From assembly GCA_000955785.1 (NCBI GenBank), contig JYOD01000061.1:1-64000 (forward strand): a stretch of 64,000 nt of DNA, given 5' to 3'. The stretch comes from Burkholderiaceae bacterium 16. GTDB lineage: Bacteria; Pseudomonadota; Gammaproteobacteria; Burkholderiales; Burkholderiaceae. The notes beneath the pieces were generated by a model. It searched no databases, was not told the DNA's origin, and worked only from the letters and a program-made list of their open reading frames with translations. Position numbers and translations under genes: made by a program. Positions 9,091 to 19,495 of this stretch are shown here, piece after piece; positions within the stretch are counted from its first letter, which is position 1; each line of letters opens with the position of its first letter.

Positions 9091-9459
9091 TCAGTCTCCT
9101 TTTGCGCGAGTGGAGTTCGCTTCTTTGATCAGCTTGGACATCTCGATCGCCTGTTCCACCGAGGTATCGTGGAAAAAGCGCAGCGTCGGCACCGTATGGA
9201 TATGCAGCCGCTTGTAGAGCAGCGAATGCAGGTAGCCGGACTTCTCGTTGAGGATGCCTTCCACTTCCGCGGCGTCGGCCGCCAGCACGGTGAAGTACAC
9301 CTTGGCGTGCGCGTAGTCGGGGGTCAGTGTGACCGACTGCAGTGTGACGAGCCCCAGGCGGGGATCGCGCAGCTCACGCTGGATCATCTCGGCCAGGTCG
9401 CGCTGGATCTGGTCGGAAATCCGGAGATTACGGGAGGAGATACTGCCTTTCTTGGCCAT
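9091..9459 (-). CDS. rbfA: 30S ribosome-binding factor RbfA
   Basis: 122 residues, a KH-like fold protein that binds the 30S subunit and aids 16S rRNA 5'-end maturation, especially in the cold. The N-terminus [20 protein letters not shown] and the core [19 protein letters not shown] are diagnostic. The C-terminal helix ends in a lysine-rich tail. It lies 62 bases downstream of infB on the same strand, the order found in most proteobacteria. Confidence 0.96.
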   Translation of the reverse strand: MAKKGSISSRNLRISDQIQRDLAEMIQRELRDPRLGLVTLQSVTLTPDYAHAKVYFTVLAADAAEVEGILNEKSGYLHSLLYKRLHIHTVPTLRFFHDTSVEQAIEMSKLIKEANSTRAKGD

Positions 9460-9485
9460 TCAATACGCTTCTGTCGAGAAGGGCA

Positions 9486-9509
9486 GCGGCGGGCCAGTTG
9501 GCCCGCCGC
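9486..9509 (-). other. GC-rich hairpin in the infB-rbfA gap
   Basis: An 11-bp perfect stem (GCGGCGGGCCA / TGGCCCGCCGC) with a 2-base centre (effective loop 4) lies just after the infB stop codon. There is no T-run, so it is more likely an mRNA-stabilising or processing hairpin than a terminator. Confidence 0.5.
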
Positions 9510-9521
9510 CCGCAACACGCC

Positions 9522-12425
9522 TTACAGCGTGCGCGCCACCTCGGTGATTTCATACACTTCGAGCTGGTCGCCTTCCTGAACGTCGTTGAAGTTCTTGATC
9601 GACAAACCGCACTCGAAGCCTTGCTTGACTTCCTTGACGTCGTCCTTGAAGCGCTTGAGCGAATCGAGCTCCCCGGTATGGATGACCACGTTGTTGCGCA
9701 GCACCCGCACCAGGGCGGTACGCTTGACCATGCCATCGGTGACCATACAGCCAGCCACCGCACCGATCTTCGGCACACGGAATACCTGGCGCACCTCGAC
9801 CGTACCCAGCGTGACTTCGCGCTTTTCCGGAGCCAGCATGCCCGACATTGCCGCCTTGATCTCGTCTACCGCATCGTAAATGATGTTGTAGTAGCGGATA
9901 TCGATGCCGTTGTTCTCGGCCAGCTTGCGCGCGCCAGCATCGGCACGCACGTTGAAGCCGATGATGACCGCCTTCGAGGCCGTGGCCAGGTTGACGTCCG
10001 ACTCCGAGATGCCGCCCACGCCGCCGTGCACGATCTGCACGCGCACTTCTTCGGTCGACAGCTTCTGCAGCGATTGCACCAGCGCTTCCTGCGAACCCTG
10101 AACGTCGGCCTTGACGATCAACGGCAGCGTCTGCACTTCGCCTTCGCTCATCTGCTCCAGCATGGTTTCCAGCTTGGCTGCCTGCTGCTTGGCCAGCTTG
10201 ACGTCGCGGTACTTGCCTTGGCGGAACAGCGCGATTTCGCGCGCCTTGCGCTCGTCCGGCAGGACCAGGACTTCTTCGCCGGCGGCCGGCACTTCGGACA
10301 GGCCCTGGATCTCGACCGGAATCGAGGGACCCGCTTCCTTGGTCGGCTTGCCGGTTTCGTCCAGCATGGCACGGACACGGCCGTATGCGCTGCCAGCCAG
10401 CACCACGTCGCCACGCTTGAGCGTGCCGCTGGTGACCAGAATGGTCGCGATCGGGCCCTTGCCCTTGTCCAGCTGGGCTTCCACCACCAGGCCCTTGGCC
10501 GGGGCATCCACCGGGGCGCGTAGCTCAAGCACTTCGGCCTGCAGCAGCACTTGCTCCAGCAGATCGTCGATGCCTGCGCCGGTCTTGGCGGACACCGGAA
10601 CGAACGGCGAGTCACCGCCGTACTCTTCCGGCAGCACCTGCTCGGCCACCAGTTCCTGCTTGACGCGGTCCGGGTTGGCTTCGGGCTTGTCGATCTTGTT
10701 GATCGCCACCACGATGGGCACGCCCGCCGCCTTGGCGTGGGCGATAGCTTCCTTCGTCTGCGGCATCACGCCGTCGTCGGCCGCCACCACCAGGATCACG
10801 ATGTCGGTTGCCTTGGCGCCACGGGCACGCATGGCCGTGAAGGCCTCGTGACCCGGGGTGTCCAGGAAGGTGATCACGCCGCGTTCGGTTTCCACATGGT
10901 AGGCACCGATGTGCTGCGTAATACCGCCGGCTTCGCCCGCCGCCACCTTGGCACGACGGATGTAGTCCAGCAGCGAGGTCTTGCCGTGGTCGACGTGACC
11001 CATCACGGTCACCACCGGCGGACGCGGCAGCTGCTCGGCGTCGGTGTGGTCTTCGCCACCCACCACCAGCAGTGCTTCCGGATCGTCCAGCTTGGCGGCA
11101 AACGCCTTGTGGCCCATTTCTTCCACCACGATCATGGCGGTTTCCTGGTCCAGCACCTGGTTGATGGTCACCATCTGGCCGAGCTTCATCATCTGCTTGA
11201 TGACCTCGGATGCCTTGACGGCCATCTTGTGGGCGAGATCCGCCACCGAGATGGTTTCCGGCACGTGCACTTCGCGCACCACCGGTTCCGTCGGCGCCTG
11301 GAAATTGGTGCCGCGGTCATCCTGCTGGTGACGGTTGCCACGACCGCGCGGACCGCCGCGCCAGCCGCCAACGCCACCCGACGAATCGCCACGAGTCTTC
11401 AGGCCGCTGCCCTTCTTCTTCGAGCCTTCGTCCTGCCAGGTCGAGGAAGTACCAGCCTTCACTACCTTGCCGGTCTTCTTGTCGACGGTGGTGGTGGCGG
11501 TGGTGGTCGTCGTCGTTGCGGGCTTCTTCTCGTCTTTCTTGACTTCGGTGCCCGGTGCCTTGACCGGCTTGTGCAGCGTGCCGGTCTGCTCGGCCTTTTT
11601 CTCTTCGGCCTTGCGTTCCGACGGCGCCTTGAGCACGCGCGCCGGCGCATTCAGCATCTGCTGAATGGCTCGCGCCTCGGCTTCGGCGGCCTCGCGGCGC
11701 TTGCGCGCTGCGTCCTGCTCTGCACGCGCCTTGTCGGCAGCCTGCTTGGCATCGTCGGCGGCCTTCTGCGCGGCAGCGCGCTCGGCGGCCAGACGAACCT
11801 TTTCGTCCTCGGCCTTCTTGCGCGAGTCGTCGTCTTCCGGCGCCTTGGCGGTAGCGGCGGCGCGCAGGGCAGCGGCTTCCTCTTCCGCCTTGCGGGCGGC
11901 GAGCTCAGCCTGGCGGCGTTCTTCTGCCTCCAGTGCTTCCTGCTTGGCACGGCGCTCGGCTTCCTCGCGTTCAGCCGCCTCCTGGCGTGCCTTCGACTCG
12001 GCTTCCTGGCGTGCCAGCAACTCGGCCTGCTGACGATCGTCCTCTTCCTGGCGTGCCTGCTCGGCCGCATCGACCTGCAGCTCGACCACGTCGTGGCCAT
12101 CGGCGCCCTCGGGCGAAGCCTCGTCGCGCTTGATCAGGACGCGCTTCTTGCGCACCTCGACCTGCACCGTGCGAGTCTTGCCGGTGGAATCAGCCTGGCG
12201 GATCTCGGAAGTCTCACGCTTGGTCAGCGTGATCTTCTTGCGCGCGCTGTCATCGGCCGCCCCGTGCGAACGCTTGAGGTAATCCAGCAACTTGGTCTTG
12301 TCGGATTCGGTGATGATGTCGTCAGGCGTCACCTTGCCCACCCCAGCTGCCTGCAATTGTTCCAGCAGGGCAGCTGCGCTGCGGCTCAGTTCTGCGGCCA
12401 GTTGGGCAACTGTTGTGCTTGCCAT
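9522..12425 (-). CDS. infB: Translation initiation factor IF-2
   Basis: 967 residues. An N-terminal IF2_N subdomain (1-55) is followed by a long charged Ala/Glu/Lys/Arg coiled-coil region (about 90-260), a Gly/Arg-rich linker ([19 protein letters not shown], about 350-372), a second IF2_N module (about 385-440) and the GTPase domain. G1 is [12 protein letters not shown] near 475, G2/G3 include [14 protein letters not shown] and DTPGHEAF, and G4 is NKID. Domains II to IV complete the fMet-tRNA-binding part. It recruits initiator tRNA to the 30S subunit. Long N-terminal extensions are common in betaproteobacteria. The gap from nusA is 94 bases. Confidence 0.98.
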   Translation of the reverse strand: MASTTVAQLAAELSRSAAALLEQLQAAGVGKVTPDDIITESDKTKLLDYLKRSHGAADDSARKKITLTKRETSEIRQADSTGKTRTVQVEVRKKRVLIKRDEASPEGADGHDVVELQVDAAEQARQEEDDRQQAELLARQEAESKARQEAAEREEAERRAKQEALEAEERRQAELAARKAEEEAAALRAAATAKAPEDDDSRKKAEDEKVRLAAERAAAQKAADDAKQAADKARAEQDAARKRREAAEAEARAIQQMLNAPARVLKAPSERKAEEKKAEQTGTLHKPVKAPGTEVKKDEKKPATTTTTTATTTVDKKTGKVVKAGTSSTWQDEGSKKKGSGLKTRGDSSGGVGGWRGGPRGRGNRHQQDDRGTNFQAPTEPVVREVHVPETISVADLAHKMAVKASEVIKQMMKLGQMVTINQVLDQETAMIVVEEMGHKAFAAKLDDPEALLVVGGEDHTDAEQLPRPPVVTVMGHVDHGKTSLLDYIRRAKVAAGEAGGITQHIGAYHVETERGVITFLDTPGHEAFTAMRARGAKATDIVILVVAADDGVMPQTKEAIAHAKAAGVPIVVAINKIDKPEANPDRVKQELVAEQVLPEEYGGDSPFVPVSAKTGAGIDDLLEQVLLQAEVLELRAPVDAPAKGLVVEAQLDKGKGPIATILVTSGTLKRGDVVLAGSAYGRVRAMLDETGKPTKEAGPSIPVEIQGLSEVPAAGEEVLVLPDERKAREIALFRQGKYRDVKLAKQQAAKLETMLEQMSEGEVQTLPLIVKADVQGSQEALVQSLQKLSTEEVRVQIVHGGVGGISESDVNLATASKAVIIGFNVRADAGARKLAENNGIDIRYYNIIYDAVDEIKAAMSGMLAPEKREVTLGTVEVRQVFRVPKIGAVAGCMVTDGMVKRTALVRVLRNNVVIHTGELDSLKRFKDDVKEVKQGFECGLSIKNFNDVQEGDQLEVYEITEVARTL

Positions 12426-12519
12426 TCAAACCCTTTCAATGCTCGGTTTATACGTCGGGACAGTCGTGTGCGGAATGCGCGCTCAGGTAGCCTGAAAAAG
12501 CGTTACGTGAGCGTGTCCC

Positions 12520-13995
12520 TCAGTTAAACCAATGTTCCCGTGCTTTCATGATCAGCGCGCGGGCGTCTTCCTCGCCGAGACCAACCATGTCGACAAGTTC
12601 GTCGACGGCCAGCTCGGCCAGTTCGTCACGCGTGTGGATATTGCCTTCGGCCAGCTTGCCGATCAGTTCCGGGGTCAGGCCGTCGAGCGAACGCAGATCC
12701 TGCGACACCTCTTCCACCCTTTCTTCCCGGGCCAGTTCCATCGTCAAGAGCGCATCGCGTGCGCGGTTGCGCAGCTCGTTGACGGTATCTTCATCGAAGG
12801 CGTCAATCTCCAACATCTCGCTGATGGGCACATAGGCCACTTCTTCCAGCGTGGAGAAACCTTCGTCGATCAAGATGTCAGCCACTTCTTCGTCCACGTC
12901 CAGCTTGGCCATGAACAACTTGCGCACCACGTCGCTTTCCTCGGCCTGCTTCTGCGCCGATTCTTCCTGCGTCATGATGTTGATCTGCCAGCCGGTCAGC
13001 TCGGACGCCAGGCGTACGTTCTGACCGCTGCGGCCGATGGCGACGGCGAGGTTTTCCTCGTCCACCACCACGTCCATGCTGTGCTTTTCCTCGTCGACAA
13101 CAATCGACTGTACCTGTGCCGGCGCCAGCGCGCCAATCACGAACTGCGCAGGGTCTTCCGACCACAGCACGATGTCGACCGCTTCGCCGCCGATTTCGTT
13201 ACGGACCGCGGTCACCCGCGTGCCGCGCACGCCGACACACGTCCCGATCGGGTCGATGCGCTTGTCATGCGCCACCACGGCGATCTTGGCGCGTACGCCA
13301 GGGTCGCGGGCAGCCGCCTTGATCTCCAGCAGGCCCTGCTCCATCTCCGGCACTTCATTCTCGAAGAGCTTGATCAGGAACTCGGGCGCGGTGCGCGACA
13401 GCTCGATTTGCGGGCCGCGTGCGGTGCGATCCACATTCAGGATATAAGCGCGCACACGGTCGCCGGTGCGCAGATTTTCCTTCGGAATGATCTGGTCGCG
13501 GGCCAGCAGCGCTTCCACGCGGCCGGACTCGACGATCAGGCCCTTCTTGTCGGCACGCTTGACCGTACCGGTCATGACCTTTTCGCCACGATCGAGGTAA
13601 TCGTTGAGGATCTGCTCGCGCTCGGCGTCGCGGATCTTCTGCAGGATCACCTGCTTGGCGGCTTGCGCACCGATACGGCCGAACTCGACCGATTCGATCT
13701 GCTCTTCGATGAACTCATCCAGCTCGATGTCCGGATTCTGCTCGCGTGCCTCGAACATGAGGATCTGCTTGTCCGGCTCCTGCAGGCCCTGTTCATCGGG
13801 GACCACAAGCCAGCGACGAAACGTCTCGTGCTCACCGGACTCGCGATCGATGGCGACGCGAATGTCCACGTCTTCCTCGAAGCGCTTCTTGGTTGCCGAA
13901 GCGAGTGCCGCTTCCAGCGCACCGAATACCACATCCTTGTCGACGTTCTTCTCACGTGCAAGCGCATCGACGAGCAACAGAACTTCGCGGCTCAT
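12520..13995 (-). CDS. nusA: Transcription termination/antitermination factor NusA
   Basis: 491 residues. The RNA-polymerase-binding N-terminal domain (1-125), an S1 domain (about 135-200, with [18 protein letters not shown]), two KH domains (about 230-345, with [14 protein letters not shown] and [19 protein letters not shown]) and two acidic C-terminal HhH repeats (about 360-491) are all present. This matches the long proteobacterial form. It controls pausing, termination and antitermination. Its ATG overlaps the rimP stop by four bases (ATGA), implying translational coupling. In other bacteria NusA acts on its own operon, relevant to the leader terminator at 14628-14652. Confidence 0.98.
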   Translation of the reverse strand: MSREVLLLVDALAREKNVDKDVVFGALEAALASATKKRFEEDVDIRVAIDRESGEHETFRRWLVVPDEQGLQEPDKQILMFEAREQNPDIELDEFIEEQIESVEFGRIGAQAAKQVILQKIRDAEREQILNDYLDRGEKVMTGTVKRADKKGLIVESGRVEALLARDQIIPKENLRTGDRVRAYILNVDRTARGPQIELSRTAPEFLIKLFENEVPEMEQGLLEIKAAARDPGVRAKIAVVAHDKRIDPIGTCVGVRGTRVTAVRNEIGGEAVDIVLWSEDPAQFVIGALAPAQVQSIVVDEEKHSMDVVVDEENLAVAIGRSGQNVRLASELTGWQINIMTQEESAQKQAEESDVVRKLFMAKLDVDEEVADILIDEGFSTLEEVAYVPISEMLEIDAFDEDTVNELRNRARDALLTMELAREERVEEVSQDLRSLDGLTPELIGKLAEGNIHTRDELAELAVDELVDMVGLGEEDARALIMKAREHWFN

Positions 13996-14480
13996 TGCTT
14001 GTTCCCTTTTTTCTGATTTCCTTTGAAGTCGATCACCGGCACCAGGCGTGCGCGATCGACATCGGATATGGCGAATTCCAGCAGTGCCGTGCCATTCTGG
14101 CCTTCGAACTCGAGGCCGACCTGCTCCCCCCCAGGCTCACCGGTGGGCGTCTGCAGGATGCCGACGAAATTCTTCTGGCCATTGACCGGCAGGCGCAGCG
14201 TGACCCTGGCTTCCTGGCCCGCGAAGCGAACGTAGTCAGCCAGTTTCTTCAGCGGCCGGTCCAGCCCCGGCGAGGACACTTCGAGGCGCTCGTAGTCGAT
14301 ATTCTCGACGGTCAGCACGTGGGTAAGCTGGCGGCTTACCTTCTCGCAGTCCTCAATGACGATGCCGGTTTCAGGCTGATCGATATAGACGCGCATGAGT
14401 CCGCCCGGAGCGCGCTCGAGCTCAACCAGCTCGTACCCCATGCCGTTAAGGGTGGTTTCGATCAAATCTGCCAGATGCAC
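13992..14480 (-). CDS. rimP: Ribosome maturation factor RimP
   Basis: 162 residues, needed for 30S maturation. The N-terminal domain contains [17 protein letters not shown] and the RVYID and [15 protein letters not shown]-type motifs (here [11 protein letters not shown] near 92); an SH3-like C-terminal domain follows. The start is a GTG at 14480: an in-frame TGA lies 13 codons upstream and no ATG fits. A weak GGGA precedes it. It is the first gene of the operon and overlaps nusA by four bases. A predicted promoter at 14696-14724 would give a leader of about 200 bases containing a terminator. Confidence 0.95.
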   Translation of the reverse strand: MHLADLIETTLNGMGYELVELERAPGGLMRVYIDQPETGIVIEDCEKVSRQLTHVLTVENIDYERLEVSSPGLDRPLKKLADYVRFAGQEARVTLRLPVNGQKNFVGILQTPTGEPGGEQVGLEFEGQNGTALLEFAISDVDRARLVPVIDFKGNQKKGNKQ

Positions 14481-14627
14481 TGTATTCCCGAATAATGGCC
14501 ATCAATACCGTGGCAGACCCAGCCCACCGGCACGGCCGCCTTTGTTGGCGGCTTGCAGCCTGCTTGCCTGCCAGCCATCCCGACCGGCGCGCCGTGAAAC
14601 ACGGCAAGCACACGAAACGGGCGAAGC

Positions 14628-14652
14628 AAAAAAAAATGGGCGCAATGCCCAT
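14628..14652 (-). terminator. Intrinsic terminator after rluB and inside the rimP leader
   Basis: On the minus strand ATGGGC pairs with GCCCAT around a 5-base loop (ATTGC), followed by a run of nine U (14636-14628). It lies 160 bases past the rluB stop codon but also about 37 bases downstream of the start site predicted for the rimP promoter. It therefore either ends rluB mRNA, attenuates rimP-nusA-infB, or both. Confidence 0.8.
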
Positions 14653-14695
14653 CATTCGCCCACCCTTTTACAGGATGACTTTTGAATAGACTTGG

Positions 14696-14724
14696 ATTAT
14701 ACGCTGTCGCGATGCAAAAGGCAA
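14696..14724 (-). promoter_or_regulatory. Predicted promoter of rimP-nusA-infB
   Basis: On the minus strand TTGCCT (14724-14719), a 17-bp spacer and a perfect TATAAT (14701-14696). The expected start is near 14689, about 208 bases upstream of rimP. No comparably good promoter is visible between the terminator and rimP. Confidence 0.6.
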
Positions 14725-14812
14725 AGGCGCCGGGACTTGGCTTGCCAGGGGCGCGGCTTTGGCCGCGCTTTTCCTTGCGTGGCCAGCCCCGCGCGCACTG
14801 CCTTCCCTCGCT

Positions 14813-16786
14813 TTAGCGATTGCCGTCGCGGCCACCGCCGCCGCGAGGACGGCGATTGCCACTGGGCTTGCCAGCCTGCGGCATCACATTGCCGTTGGCT
14901 TCACCACCGCCGCGACGCTGGGAACGGCCTTGGCCGCCACCCATGCCACCCATACCGCCCATACCGCCCATCGGGCCCATGGGTCCGTTCGTGCCTCGGC
15001 TGCCCCGGCCACCGCCGCGCCCCGGACCACCAGGACCACGCGGGGAACCCGCCGCGCCACCACCAAACTTCGTGGTATGCGAGGTGAGCAGCGTCGGGCC
15101 GCCGATATAACCCATCGAGGTCTGCATCGGATCGGGCTGACCCCGGCCTGCGCCACTACCGCGCGGGCCATTATTCCTGTTGACGCGCGGCAGGCCATCC
15201 ATGCCGGTCGGCATCGGCATGCCGGCAATGGCTGCCTCGGTGCGCTGCTGGCGGCCGCCCACCTTTGTGCCACCTCTGGGGCCGCCTTCACCCTTGCCGG
15301 GTGCCTTCAAGCCGATGGACGCCATCAGCGCGCGCACGTCATCCGCGGCGAGTTCTTGCCAGCGGCCGCGCTTAAGGCCGCGGGGCAGCAGGAACTGACC
15401 GTACCGGGTGCGAATCAGGCGCGACACGGTCAGGCCGACGGCCTCGAACATGCGGCGCACTTCGCGATTGCGGCCTTCGGTCAGCGCGACGTGATACCAG
15501 TGGTTGATGCCCTCGCCACCGCCGTCGGCGATGCGCAGGAAATTGGCTTCACCGTCGTCAAGCTTGATGCCGTGCAGCAGGCGCTGGCGATCCGCCTCCG
15601 CCAGTTCGCCCAGCGTGCGGACCGCATACTCGCGCTCCACGCCGTAGCGCGGATGCATGAACTTGTTGGCGATATCGCCCGAGGAGGTAAAGATCAGCAG
15701 CCCTTCGGTGTTGAAGTCCAGGCGGCCCACGGCCACCCATTTCCCTGCCTTGATGCGCGGCAGGCTATCGAACACGGTCGGACGGCCTTCTGGATCCGAC
15801 TGGCTGACGATCTCGCCCGCCGGCTTGTGGTAAAGCAGCACGCGCGGCGGCTTAGTCGACACACGGCGATGGATCAGCTTGCCGTTGACGCGGACCTGGT
15901 CGGCCGGCAGGATGCGTTGTCCAATATGGGCCGGCAGGCCATTGACAGAAACGCGCCCCTGCAGGATCAGTTCCTCCATCTCGCGGCGCGAACCCAGGCC
16001 ACCCTCGGCGAGCACTTTGTGCAGCTTGGGCGCATCGTCATCGGCCGAGAGCTCTCGCACCGGCTTTACCTTGGCGCGCGCACCGCTGGTATCTTCCTGG
16101 TCGTACTGGCCGGAGATGACAAAACGGAACAGGTCTTCGCCACTCGCGGCCGCAGCTGCGGGTGCCTTCTCGGGCACGCCCGGAGCCTGGCGCTGCGCGC
16201 CGCCCCTGCCTTTGTTTCCCTTGCCTGCCTGACGCGGACCACCCTGCTGCCCCTCGGCACTACCGCGCCTGGCCGCGCCCTGCGGCGGCTGGCCTTGCTG
16301 CGGCTTGCGCTTGCGCGCTCCGTTGGGGTTGGCGCGGGCACCGTCGCGCTGGCGCTCGCCAACGGCTTCGCCGCCGGCTTCGCTCGCGCCTTCGGCAGTG
16401 TCGCCGCTGAACGCGCGGCGGCCTCGCGGCGCCGGGCGTTCGCCCTGCTGCTCACCGGCCTGCACGGACTCGCCTTCGGCGGGCTTGCGCTTGCCGCGCG
16501 TACGCCCCTTTCTCACGCCATCACCACGCCCGGCTTGCGCGTCCGGTGCGGCTCCCGCGTCCGGACCACCAGCGGAGGCAAGTGCATCGCCTTCCGCGGC
16601 ACGCCCGCCGTCGCGATCCTGCGTAGCCTGGCGGCGCGTGGCCACCAGATTGCGCAGGCCACGGCGCAGGCCCTTGCGGCGCGGCGCGCCTTCGGCGCCA
16701 TTGCCGGCATCGCCGGCCGGCGTATCCGCCTGGCGGACGTCTTGATCAACAGAATCGGACAAGGTATTCACATTCGGATGTTGCAT
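14813..16786 (-). CDS. rluB: 23S rRNA pseudouridine synthase RluB with low-complexity extensions
   Basis: 657 residues, about twice the length of E. coli RluB (291). The catalytic core spans roughly 250-480: an S4 RNA-binding domain ([20 protein letters not shown]), then the RsuA-family motif [18 protein letters not shown] with the catalytic Asp near 355. It forms pseudouridine 2605 in helix 93 of 23S rRNA. The first 250 residues are a charged, Arg/Gly/Ala-rich extension and the last 170 are Gly/Met/Arg-rich with a [18 protein letters not shown] run. Both tails look disordered and RNA-binding. It follows scpB after 5 bases. Confidence 0.93.
   Translation of the reverse strand: MQHPNVNTLSDSVDQDVRQADTPAGDAGNGAEGAPRRKGLRRGLRNLVATRRQATQDRDGGRAAEGDALASAGGPDAGAAPDAQAGRGDGVRKGRTRGKRKPAEGESVQAGEQQGERPAPRGRRAFSGDTAEGASEAGGEAVGERQRDGARANPNGARKRKPQQGQPPQGAARRGSAEGQQGGPRQAGKGNKGRGGAQRQAPGVPEKAPAAAAASGEDLFRFVISGQYDQEDTSGARAKVKPVRELSADDDAPKLHKVLAEGGLGSRREMEELILQGRVSVNGLPAHIGQRILPADQVRVNGKLIHRRVSTKPPRVLLYHKPAGEIVSQSDPEGRPTVFDSLPRIKAGKWVAVGRLDFNTEGLLIFTSSGDIANKFMHPRYGVEREYAVRTLGELAEADRQRLLHGIKLDDGEANFLRIADGGGEGINHWYHVALTEGRNREVRRMFEAVGLTVSRLIRTRYGQFLLPRGLKRGRWQELAADDVRALMASIGLKAPGKGEGGPRGGTKVGGRQQRTEAAIAGMPMPTGMDGLPRVNRNNGPRGSGAGRGQPDPMQTSMGYIGGPTLLTSHTTKFGGGAAGSPRGPGGPGRGGGRGSRGTNGPMGPMGGMGGMGGMGGGQGRSQRRGGGEANGNVMPQAGKPSGNRRPRGGGGRDGNR
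14938..14990 (-). repeat. GGM/GPM codon repeat within rluB
   Basis: A short tandem repeat of about 9 bp encodes Gly-Pro-Met and Gly-Gly-Met units in the RluB C-terminal tail. The repeat units are close in sequence, so length variation by replication slippage between strains is plausible. Confidence 0.6.
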
Positions 16787-16791
16787 GGTGT

Positions 16792-17865
16792 TCAGTTGGA
16801 CACGCGCTCGTCGTGCTCGCTGGGGTGCGCCGGATTCGTCTTGGACGCCCCCGGGACTTCGGACTCCTGCTCGCCGGAGGCCACTTGCTTGTGGTAACCG
16901 TTGGCGGGTGCTTCCGTTTGCTCATTTGCTTCGCCGTCATCGACGGCATCCTCCACGGCCGCGCCGTCAAGCCGCGCCCCCATGGGCTCGGCGGACACCA
17001 GTTCGCTCTCCGGATCATCATCCGGGTCGGGCACCGCGGGTACTTCAGACTCGGGCACGGCTTGCGCTTGCACCGAGGCTTCCTTCTTTTCAAATGCTGC
17101 TACCAGTTCGGCGATGCCATCCGTGGCACCAGCATCGAGGACACCAGGGACGGACCGGGTGAATTCGCCAGCATCAGACACATCGGCGAGGGCCGCGCCA
17201 GCGTCGCCCGCAGCCTCCACGCCGGCCTCGGTTTCACCCCCGCCGGCATCCGCGAACGCTTCTTCGTCGCTTCCCGCCGGCAGACCAGGCACGGTGCCCA
17301 GGGCCTCGAAATCGATGGGCTCCTGGTTCAGCAGCGCGGCTTGCGTCTGCGCCTGGACATCCTCCAACGGCGGCAACTCGTCGAGCGTGCGCAGGCCAAG
17401 GTCATCAAGGAAGTGCTTGGTGGTGGCGTACAAGGCCGGCCGGCCCGGCACGTCGCGGTAGCCGATCACCTCGATCCAGCTACGGTCCTCGAGCTTCTTC
17501 ACGACTTCGGTGCTCACCGCAACACCGCGGATTTCCTCGATATCGCCCCGGGTGACCGGCTGCCGGTAGGCGATGATCGCCAGCGTCTCCATGACCGCGC
17601 GGGAATATTTCGGCGGTTTTTCAGGATTCAGCCGGTCCAGGTATTCGCGCATGACGGGACGGCTCTGAAAGCGCCAGCCGCTGGCCAGCGCCACGAGTTC
17701 CACGCCGCGCTGCTCCCAGTCGCGGCGCAGCTCTTCCAGCAGCACCCGAATGGTGTCGGCACCGACGTCGTCGGCAAAAAGCCGGCGCAAGTCATTGACG
17801 CGCAAGGGTTCCTGCGCACAGATCAGCGCGGTCTCGAGGACGATCTTCGCCTCTTGGGTATTCAT
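16792..17865 (-). CDS. scpB: Condensin subunit ScpB with acidic tail
   Basis: 357 residues. The first about 190 hold the two winged-helix domains of ScpB ([20 protein letters not shown] at the start; [40 protein letters not shown]). ScpB dimers with ScpA form the kleisin complex of SMC condensin. Residues 190-357 are an Asp/Glu/Ala-rich, probably disordered tail absent from short ScpB proteins. I used the ATG at 17865 (MNTQEAK). No scpA or smc lies in the window. It is in an operon with rluB, a pairing common in many bacteria. Confidence 0.92.
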   Translation of the reverse strand: MNTQEAKIVLETALICAQEPLRVNDLRRLFADDVGADTIRVLLEELRRDWEQRGVELVALASGWRFQSRPVMREYLDRLNPEKPPKYSRAVMETLAIIAYRQPVTRGDIEEIRGVAVSTEVVKKLEDRSWIEVIGYRDVPGRPALYATTKHFLDDLGLRTLDELPPLEDVQAQTQAALLNQEPIDFEALGTVPGLPAGSDEEAFADAGGGETEAGVEAAGDAGAALADVSDAGEFTRSVPGVLDAGATDGIAELVAAFEKKEASVQAQAVPESEVPAVPDPDDDPESELVSAEPMGARLDGAAVEDAVDDGEANEQTEAPANGYHKQVASGEQESEVPGASKTNPAHPSEHDERVSN

Positions 17866-18451
17866 GTGATTGCGTGCAGCCTGTCTTTGCACCTGCGCCC
17901 CGGACAAACCCGGACGCACTGGAGATTGCGGGTTCAGCGGTTGGAATTGCCACCGCCATCTGACCGCGCAGCCAACCGCAATGCTTGATGCATGCCGTCG
18001 TGCGCTTTCTTTTTTGCATCGGGTGCCGGACCTGCCCGGCAGGAGATCGCCCGGCCACCGGCTTTACCTGCCGGTCGACGGAGCCCTTGCGTCGCGCCTT
18101 CCCCCTGATGTGGCGGACCTGTCCGGCACGACGTCCGTCGCTCCGGGTGCAAGAAAAATACGGATATCGGGCCTGCTTGGCCTATTTCACCCCGCCCTGC
18201 CGTGGCTGGTCTTTTGAACCAAATAATCTTTTGAACCGGACGGCGGATTGGGAACGGTCCCTGGCGGTAATACGTGCTCGAGGGTTCCTGGCATGCATCC
18301 CTGAGTGCGAATGCTACCTGACGATGCCACGATGAAATACGCTGCGCGATATCGCTGTTCTTGCGATTGTATGGCATTCCATGGCAAACCTGCAACCGAT
18401 TAGCACAGGCATCTACCCGGCAAAGTGCGCAATGCGCCATGAAGCGGCGTA
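17866..18451. other. 586-bp intergenic region downstream of the TauE-like gene
   Basis: It lies between the 3' end of the TauE/SafE-like gene and the start of scpB, both on the minus strand. No frame here resembles a protein and I see no tRNA. It holds the scpB promoter region and a pair of 11-bp direct repeats at 18210-18237. A small RNA cannot be excluded. Confidence 0.4.
18210..18237. repeat. Pair of 11-bp direct repeats
   Basis: TCTTTTGAACC occurs at 18210-18220 and again at 18227-18237, separated by AAATAA (17-bp period). The AT-rich block stands out from its surroundings and may be a protein-binding pair; function unknown. Confidence 0.45.
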
Positions 18452-19210
18452 TCAGAAGACCAGACAGAAGCCGTGCGCGGCCAGCGTCTCCGGCAAAAGC
18501 AGCGCGCGCGCCACCCCGACGACACCAAAGGCAACCACCGCCAAACCGGCAACGGTACGTACCGCCGGGCGGCGCGACCACTGCCTGAGGTAGCCGGACA
18601 GGCCCGAGATAACCAACAGGTTTGGCAAAGTGCCCAGTCCGAATACAGCCATCACCAGCGCCCCCGAAGGGGCGTTCCCGGCCAGCAGCGCCATCGCCAG
18701 GGCGCCATAGACCATGCCGCATGGTACCAGCCCCCAGGCCAGACCCATGCCGTAGCGGCGCAGCAGCCGCCCCTGTGGCAGGCCCATGGGCGCCAGGCGC
18801 GCGCCCACGGCGGCAAAAACCCGGAGCAAACCGCCAGCGCCGCGCGCGGCAAACCGCTCCAGCCAGGCAGCCCCCACGACGCGCCCGCGCAACATCCATA
18901 AGCCCGACATGACCAGCATCATGCTGCCGATCCCGAACAGCCAGCGCTGCAGCGGCAGGTACTGGGCCTTCCAGACACCCGCGCCCAGGGTACCCAGCAA
19001 GGCGCCCAACAGCGCATACATGCTCAGCCTCCCGGCGTGCATCACCAGGAGTTCGAGCAGCCAGTGGCCTGGCCGGCGCAGGATGGTGGCCGGCACACGG
19101 GCCGTGCCGCCCTGCTCGGCGGCAAGCGCAATCCCGCCGCACATGGCCGCGCAATGCACACCGCCTAGCAAAGCCAGGGTAAATACGCTGAAGAGCACGC
19201 CTACGGTCAA
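18452..19210 (-). CDS. TauE/SafE (UreH-like) membrane protein next to cbb3 genes
   Basis: 252 residues, six or seven predicted membrane segments. The N-terminal motif GGVHCAAMCGGIALA and the later GMGLAWGLVPCGMVYGAL are the paired Cys/Pro/Gly signatures of the UreH/DsbD-like family often annotated 'sulfite exporter TauE/SafE'. Homologues are frequent in cbb3 oxidase clusters, where a role in metal or cytochrome biogenesis has been proposed; the first motif's HCxxMCG suggests metal or thiol chemistry. The start is TTG at 19210, preceded by GGAGGAGAAG. It is divergent from the fnr gene. The specific substrate is unknown. Confidence 0.75.
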   Translation of the reverse strand: MTVGVLFSVFTLALLGGVHCAAMCGGIALAAEQGGTARVPATILRRPGHWLLELLVMHAGRLSMYALLGALLGTLGAGVWKAQYLPLQRWLFGIGSMMLVMSGLWMLRGRVVGAAWLERFAARGAGGLLRVFAAVGARLAPMGLPQGRLLRRYGMGLAWGLVPCGMVYGALAMALLAGNAPSGALVMAVFGLGTLPNLLVISGLSGYLRQWSRRPAVRTVAGLAVVAFGVVGVARALLLPETLAAHGFCLVF

Positions 19211-19495
19211 CTTCTCCTCCCAATCACATCCCCTGGCGCGGTAAAATGCGCCCTACGCGCCCCCGCGACTCCAAGAGGCGCTATCACATGAAGCCCAGCG
19301 CCCGCGCACATCCGCGCAATCGCAAATCATGACGACGGGCACGGCAGGCGGCGCCACGCAGATGGCAGGCCCCGCCAGACCCGCGCCAGGCTAATGTGGA
19401 TAGCGCTTCCAACCGACAGCTCTCAACGTCAAGCTTTCAACTCAATGCGCCTGCCACACGCGCTTGAGTGATTGCGCTAAACCGACAGGCCCCAA

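Noticed and set aside
14930-15010. Short tandem repeats resembling a microsatellite or a CRISPR-like array
   Set aside because: They are in-frame Gly/Met/Pro codons in the RluB C-terminal tail. There are no unique spacers or direct repeats of CRISPR length.
17934-19223. A 429-codon minus-strand frame over the intergenic region and the TauE-like gene
   Set aside because: It is out of frame with the membrane protein and has no domain, signal peptide or credible composition.
19441-19490. A possible FNR box upstream of fnr (TTGAG...GCTAA)
   Set aside because: Only one half-site is reasonable and the spacing is wrong compared with the perfect sites at ccoN and ccoI.
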